Shown one piece after another: positions 12,314 to 16,076 of a stretch of 16,076 nt of DNA. The translations under genes and the position numbers were made by a program. Within the stretch, counting starts at the first letter, position 1; each line of letters starts with the position of its first letter. The stretch is from Candidatus Woykebacteria bacterium GWB1_45_5. Lineage in GTDB: Bacteria; Patescibacteriota; Microgenomatia; Woykebacterales; RBG-16-39-9b. The stretch spans positions 1-16,076 of the forward strand of contig MHCO01000029.1 in assembly GCA_001816645.1 (NCBI GenBank), given 5' to 3'. The notes below the pieces were generated by a model that was not told the DNA's origin, made no database searches, and saw nothing but the letters and a program-made list of their open reading frames with translations.

Positions 12314-12321
12314 AAAGTTAT

Positions 12322-13902
12322 ATGTTTTGGGCGGATAAAGTTGCGCAAGAACTGGCTAAAACGAAAAAACCACAACTAGTTGACGATGCGAAAACACCTT
12401 CAGGCCGAATTCACGTTGGGGCTTTGCGTGGGTTAATTATCCACGAGTTAGTTTATAAAGCTTTGAAAGAAGCTGGGGTAAAGGCGCGTTACACCTTTAT
12501 TTTCGACGATCTTGATCCTATGGACTCCCTCCCCGTTTACTTATCAAAAGAAAAATTTGAAAAGTACATGGGTGTCCCCCTCAAAAACATCCCCGCTCCG
12601 ATAGAAGCTGAAAAAGTTGTGCGTCAAGGTCGGACCTTCGAAGCTAAATCTTATGCCGAGTATTACGCTAGCGAGTTTATCAATGTATTTAATAAACTAG
12701 GAGCGGTACCAGAGGTTTTGTGGAGTTCGAAACTTTACAAAGAAGGAAAACTTGATAAACAAATCAAGACCGCTCTAGACTCGGCCGAAAAAACTCAAGA
12801 AATTTATGAGAAAATTTCTGGGTCGAAGCGGCCGCGTGATTATGTGCCCTTTCAACCAATTTGTGAAAAATGCGGCAAGATTGGTACGACCCAAAGTACA
12901 AGGTGGGACGGCGAGTATGTTTATTATGATTGTTTAGAAAGAAAAGTAGAATGGGCAACTGGTTGTAGTTACAGTGGGAAGGTGAGACCTTTTGGCGGAA
13001 CTGGCAAGATGCCTTTTCGAGTGGAATGGCCGGCGAAATGGGCAGCTCTTGGTGTCAGCGTAGAAGGAGAGGGGAAAGACCATTCTTCAAAGGGTGGGAC
13101 ACGTGATACTGCTAACGCTATTGCCCGGGAGATTTTTAAGATTGAACCGCCTTATGATATCCCTTACGAACACTTTTTGCTTTCTGGTAAAAAGATGAGT
13201 AGTTCTAAGGGAATCGGCGTTTCCGCTGTTGAAGTCTCCGAAATTTTACCGCCAGAAGTCTTACGCTTCTTAATGGTTCGGCCCCGGCCAATGCAACATA
13301 TCGATTTTAACCCCGAAGAGTCGTACACAATTCCAAAACTTTTTGATGATTTTGATACTGCAAGAGCATCAAAGGAGCCAGATTTGAATAGAATTTGGGA
13401 GCTTTCCTTGGTCAAGGACGATCATACGAAATATTTTGTTCCGCGGTTTTCCGACCTGGTGAATGTCGTTCAAATGTCCAATGTCGATCTTGCTTCCTGG
13501 GCAGAAAAACAAAAAGGAGCGAAACTTACTGAAAAAGACGAGCAAGAACTCGAAAAAAGGGTTGGGTATGTTAAAATTTACCTAGAGCGATTTGCGCCAG
13601 AAGAGATTAAGTTTGCGGTCAAAGAAAGTTTGCCTGCTCAGACTAAAAATCTGACTGATAAACAAAGAAGGCTGTTAGAAAAAATAGTCTACTTGGTTGA
13701 AAAAGCAAAAGAACCAGAAGTTTTTCAAAACGAAATTTACCAGGCGGGGAAGGAACTTGGGCTTTCTTCGGCCGAGAGTTTTAAAGCAATTTATTTAGCT
13801 CTTTTAGGCAAAGAATCCGGACCGAAAGCCGCGTGGCTAATTTTGAGCTTGGATAGTAATTTCGTCAAGCAAAGATTCCGTGAGCTCAAGGCTGGATCTT
13901 GA
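12322..13902 (+). CDS. lysS: Class I lysyl-tRNA synthetase
   Basis: 526 aa. HIGH-type motif HVGA at 31-34 in TPSGRIHVGALRG, KMSKS-type KKMSSSKG at 290-297, a zinc-finger-like set Cys181-x2-Cys184 ... Cys204 ... Cys215 in the insertion, and GEGKDHSSKGGTRD at 249-262. This is the archaeal-type class I LysRS, also found in spirochaetes, some alphaproteobacteria and candidate-phyla bacteria, and is unrelated in fold to the class II enzyme usual in bacteria. It charges tRNA-Lys. The C-terminal helical anticodon-binding part runs from about 340 to the end. It is the first gene of a plus-strand run of four genes (DUF2007-like protein, HD hydrolase, serS) with gaps of about 23-27 nt, so probably one operon. 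The symbol lysK is also used. Confidence 0.95.
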   Translation: MFWADKVAQELAKTKKPQLVDDAKTPSGRIHVGALRGLIIHELVYKALKEAGVKARYTFIFDDLDPMDSLPVYLSKEKFEKYMGVPLKNIPAPIEAEKVVRQGRTFEAKSYAEYYASEFINVFNKLGAVPEVLWSSKLYKEGKLDKQIKTALDSAEKTQEIYEKISGSKRPRDYVPFQPICEKCGKIGTTQSTRWDGEYVYYDCLERKVEWATGCSYSGKVRPFGGTGKMPFRVEWPAKWAALGVSVEGEGKDHSSKGGTRDTANAIAREIFKIEPPYDIPYEHFLLSGKKMSSSKGIGVSAVEVSEILPPEVLRFLMVRPRPMQHIDFNPEESYTIPKLFDDFDTARASKEPDLNRIWELSLVKDDHTKYFVPRFSDLVNVVQMSNVDLASWAEKQKGAKLTEKDEQELEKRVGYVKIYLERFAPEEIKFAVKESLPAQTKNLTDKQRRLLEKIVYLVEKAKEPEVFQNEIYQAGKELGLSSAESFKAIYLALLGKESGPKAAWLILSLDSNFVKQRFRELKAGS

Positions 13903-13925
13903 GCAGACAAGATCGGTAATGGCTT

Positions 13926-14150
13926 ATGGCATTAGCGAAGAAAGAATTTAAAGAGGTGGCGGTTTATACAGCGGAAAATAATAGTATTGCCCAGATGCTT
14001 GTTGAAAAGCTGGAAAATTTGGATATTCCGGCTAGGATTGGTACCGAATCAGCATCAGCTGGTGTTTTTGGTGTACCAGGAGGTGGCCGGACAATTTTGG
14101 TACCGGAAAAATTCGTCCAAAAGGCCAAAGAAGTTTTGGAGATTAGGTAG
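13926..14150 (+). CDS. DUF2007-like small putative signal-transducing protein
   Basis: 74 aa. Begins FKEVAVYTAENNSIAQMLVEKLEN, then IPARI and, after a Gly-rich turn (GVPGGG), RTILVPEKFVQKAKEVLEI: the beta-alpha-beta-beta-alpha outline of the DUF2007 family, small domains of unknown function often called putative signal transducing proteins. The Gly/Ser stretch SASAGVFGVPGGG is longer than usual. It starts 23 nt after lysS with no clear Shine-Dalgarno; translation may follow lysS. The next gene follows after 23 nt. Confidence 0.75.
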   Translation: MALAKKEFKEVAVYTAENNSIAQMLVEKLENLDIPARIGTESASAGVFGVPGGGRTILVPEKFVQKAKEVLEIR

Positions 14151-14173
14151 GGTACAGGGTGAAAGGTACAGTT

Positions 14174-14740
14174 ATGAATCGTGAAGAGGCTTTGAAAATT
14201 GTTGACGAACTTGTGAAAAATCCGAATATTAAAAAACACTGCTTGGCGGCGGAAGCGGCAATGATTGGGGTGTATGATTACTTTGAGAGTAAGGGAAAAG
14301 CAAACGTTGGAAACCGTGTTGATTGGGGAATTGTTGGTTTGCTGCATGATGCTGACTACGAGGCGACAAATAAGGATTTAGAAAGGCACACCGATTTAGT
14401 GACAGAAAAACTGCAAGGACGGGCCTTACAAGAGGTAGTCGATGCGATACGTGGCCATGCTGATAAAGTCGAGAGAAAAGCATTGATGGCAAAAGCAATT
14501 TTTGCAGCGGACGAATTGACTGGTCTTATTGTTGCTGCTGCTTTGGTTCGCCCCGATAAAAAGTTAGAAGGTTTAACACCAGAATCGGTTCTAAAGCGGA
14601 TGAAGGAACCAGCTTTCGCCCGCGCCGTGAATCGAGATGATATCAAAACTTGCGAGAGCGAACTTGGGATTCCGCTGCCGGAATTTGTGGAGATTGTTTT
14701 GAACTCAATGAAAGGAGTCTCTAAAGACCTCGGTCTTTAG
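14174..14740 (+). CDS. HD-domain phosphohydrolase
   Basis: 188 aa from ATG 14174, preferred over GTG 14159 because AAAGG lies 7 nt upstream of the ATG. HD-superfamily metal-binding pattern: His22 (KKHCLAAEAAM), His58-Asp59 (LLHDADYE), His72 (ERHTDL), His95 (IRGHAD) and Asp113 (AADELTGLI). This matches the small bacterial HD hydrolases whose usual annotation is 'HD domain-containing protein, YedJ-like'; the substrate is unknown, probably a phosphomonoester or nucleotide. The middle gene between lysS and serS. Unrelated in detail to the tandem-HD protein at 10036. Confidence 0.82.
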   Translation: MNREEALKIVDELVKNPNIKKHCLAAEAAMIGVYDYFESKGKANVGNRVDWGIVGLLHDADYEATNKDLERHTDLVTEKLQGRALQEVVDAIRGHADKVERKALMAKAIFAADELTGLIVAAALVRPDKKLEGLTPESVLKRMKEPAFARAVNRDDIKTCESELGIPLPEFVEIVLNSMKGVSKDLGL

Positions 14741-14766
14741 ATATCAGATATAAGATCTAAAAACTT

Positions 14767-16023
14767 ATGTTGGATATAAGATTTATTAGGGAGAACAAAA
14801 GTGAAGTAGAAAAAATGCTCCAAAAACGGGGGGTGAAACTCGATTTAGATCACGTTATTGAGATTGATGATGAGCGAAAGAAGCTGATTGGGGAAGTAGA
14901 AAGCTTGCGTCACACTCGCAAAGAAGTTGCGGATAAGAAAGATATAAAAAAAGGCCGAGAGATCAAAGAAAAACTAGCCAAAGCGGAAGCTGCCCTGGCA
15001 GCGGTAGAAGAAGAATTAAATGAGTATTTGGATAAAGTTCCCAACATGCTCGATAAGAGCGTACCGGAAGGTAAAGATGAAAATGACAATGTTGAAATAA
15101 AACGTTGGGGTCAAACACCAAAGTTTGATTTTAAGCCTCTTGATCACATTGAACTGGGCAAAAGACTGGATCTAATTGATTTTGAGAGGGCGGCCAAAGT
15201 AGCCGGACATAAATTTTATTACCTAAAAAATGATGCCGTGCTGTTGGAGTTTGCCCTGATTAATTACGCTTTCAAAACCCTTCTCAAAGAGGGTTTTACC
15301 CCGGTCCGTCCACCAGATCTGGTCCGGCCAGAAATTGCCAACGGAATTGGCTTCCAGCCGCGGGGTCCAGAAGCGCAAATTTATAATATTGAGTCAGAAA
15401 ACCTATCTCTAATTGGTACGGCCGAAATTCCGCTTGGCGGCTACCACGCTGGTGAAATTCTGGGCGAAAAAGCTTTACCATTGAAATATCTTGGTTTTTC
15501 CCCTTGTTTCCGGACCGAAGCGGGCAGTTATGGCCGAGTTTCCTACGGCCTTTACCGAGTCCATGAGTTTGATAAGGCCGAGATGTTTATTTATTGCCGA
15601 CCGGAAGAATCAGAAAAAATGCACCAATATATCTTGTCCTTAGAAGAAAAACTTTTTCAAGGGTTGGAAATTCCTTATCGAATTGTCGATATTTGCGCTG
15701 GCGACATGGGAGCGGCGGCGGCTCGAAAATTTGATCTCGAGGCTTGGATGCCGGCTAGAGAAGGCGGAAGCTTCGGTGAGGTAACTAGTACTTCAAACAC
15801 AACTGATTATCAGGCAAGAAGGTTAAACATTAGATACAGAAAGCAGAAAGCAGATAGCAGCCAGCAATTAGAATATGTGCATACTTTGAATGGAACGGCT
15901 TTGGCTATTGGACGAACATTAATTGCAATTTTAGAAAACTACCAGCAAAAGAACGGTTCTGTGAAAATCCCTCGTGTTCTCCATGAGTATTTGGAAAAAG
16001 ACACTATACAAAGGCCAAAGTAG
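14767..16023 (+). CDS. serS: Seryl-tRNA synthetase
   Basis: 418 aa, complete. The N-terminal long coiled coil (about 28-100) that grips tRNA-Ser is followed by a class II catalytic core: motif 2 in FRTEAGSYGRVSYGLYRVHEFDKAEMF (about 256-282), the serine-site region GEVTSTSNTTDYQARR, and motif 3 in LNGTALAIGRTLIAILENYQ (about 374-393). It charges tRNA-Ser with serine and is also able to serve tRNA-Sec in organisms that have it. The loop between IRYR and YVHTLNG holds an AG-rich repeat (15836-15867) like the one at 2831-2898, apparently adding a few residues (KQKADSSQQ). TATAAG at 14749-14754 could be a local -10, 12 nt before the ATG; otherwise it is last in the lysS operon. No terminator is seen in the 53 nt that follow. 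Confidence 0.95.
   Translation: MLDIRFIRENKSEVEKMLQKRGVKLDLDHVIEIDDERKKLIGEVESLRHTRKEVADKKDIKKGREIKEKLAKAEAALAAVEEELNEYLDKVPNMLDKSVPEGKDENDNVEIKRWGQTPKFDFKPLDHIELGKRLDLIDFERAAKVAGHKFYYLKNDAVLLEFALINYAFKTLLKEGFTPVRPPDLVRPEIANGIGFQPRGPEAQIYNIESENLSLIGTAEIPLGGYHAGEILGEKALPLKYLGFSPCFRTEAGSYGRVSYGLYRVHEFDKAEMFIYCRPEESEKMHQYILSLEEKLFQGLEIPYRIVDICAGDMGAAAARKFDLEAWMPAREGGSFGEVTSTSNTTDYQARRLNIRYRKQKADSSQQLEYVHTLNGTALAIGRTLIAILENYQQKNGSVKIPRVLHEYLEKDTIQRPK
15836..15867 (+). repeat. AG-rich repeat tract inside serS
   Basis: Tandem AGAAAGC and AGCAGATAGCAG units in frame, sharing 10-11-mers with the intergenic tract at 2831-2898. It encodes a variable surface loop of the synthetase. Confidence 0.5.
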
Positions 16024-16076
16024 CTACAACGGTGAGGTAGAAGTTGTCGAAAGACTGGGTACCCGACGTTTAGTGG

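Noticed and set aside
12241..12321. T-box or riboswitch upstream of lysS
   Set aside because: The promoter lies 8 nt before the ATG, and the preceding hairpin belongs to the upstream gene's terminator.
16024..16076. Start of another gene after serS
   Set aside because: Only 53 nt remain, with no supported start, promoter or motif.

Overview
The window looks like chromosomal DNA of a small-genome bacterium, most likely a member of the Candidate Phyla Radiation (Patescibacteria). The reasons are a class I (archaeal-type) lysyl-tRNA synthetase, a stripped-down Lon-like ATPase, low-complexity surface proteins, compact single-gene transcription units and a moderately AT-rich composition. TGA is used as a stop (uppS, lysS), so the genetic code is standard. 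The lineage call is inference; the gene calls for uppS, greA, lysS, serS, tRNA-Glu and the ECF sigma factor rest on clear family motifs.

Layout. 1-2.75 kb: a Lon-type AAA+ ATPase without protease domain (minus), uppS (plus), and a Pro/Ser/Thr-rich protein with a C-terminal membrane anchor (minus). 2.8-3.2 kb: an AG-rich repeat tract, a good promoter, and an intact tRNA-Glu(CUC) lying between what look like the two halves of another tRNA gene. 3.3-7.4 kb, all minus: a Na+/Ca2+-exchanger-family protein, a membrane protein with only the phosphoacceptor part of a histidine kinase, a secreted five-repeat protein with an LPDTG sorting-type motif, a DUF5667 membrane protein (probable anti-sigma factor) and its ECF sigma factor. 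An 81-bp direct repeat that starts at the 3' end of the outer tRNA brackets this 4.4-kb block. 7.4-9.3 kb: two unknown membrane proteins in an operon, flanked by two paralogous ORFs of about 36 codons. 9.3-16 kb, all plus: greA with a terminator in its leader, a tandem HD-domain protein, a GC-richer exported orphan, then lysS, a DUF2007-like protein, an HD phosphohydrolase and serS.

Regulation. Several genes (uppS, the exchanger, the sigma factor, the membrane-protein operon, the tandem-HD gene, lysS) have a -10 hexamer only 6-11 nt before the ATG, so their mRNAs are probably leaderless. Others (the LPDTG protein, the 11409 gene) carry strong Shine-Dalgarno sequences. greA has a long leader with a terminator and a competing antiterminator, similar in layout to the E. 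coli greA/GraL leader.

The genes most worth following are the sigma/anti-sigma/surface-protein/histidine-box block inside the direct repeats, the duplicated micro-ORF, and the tRNA-within-tRNA arrangement.
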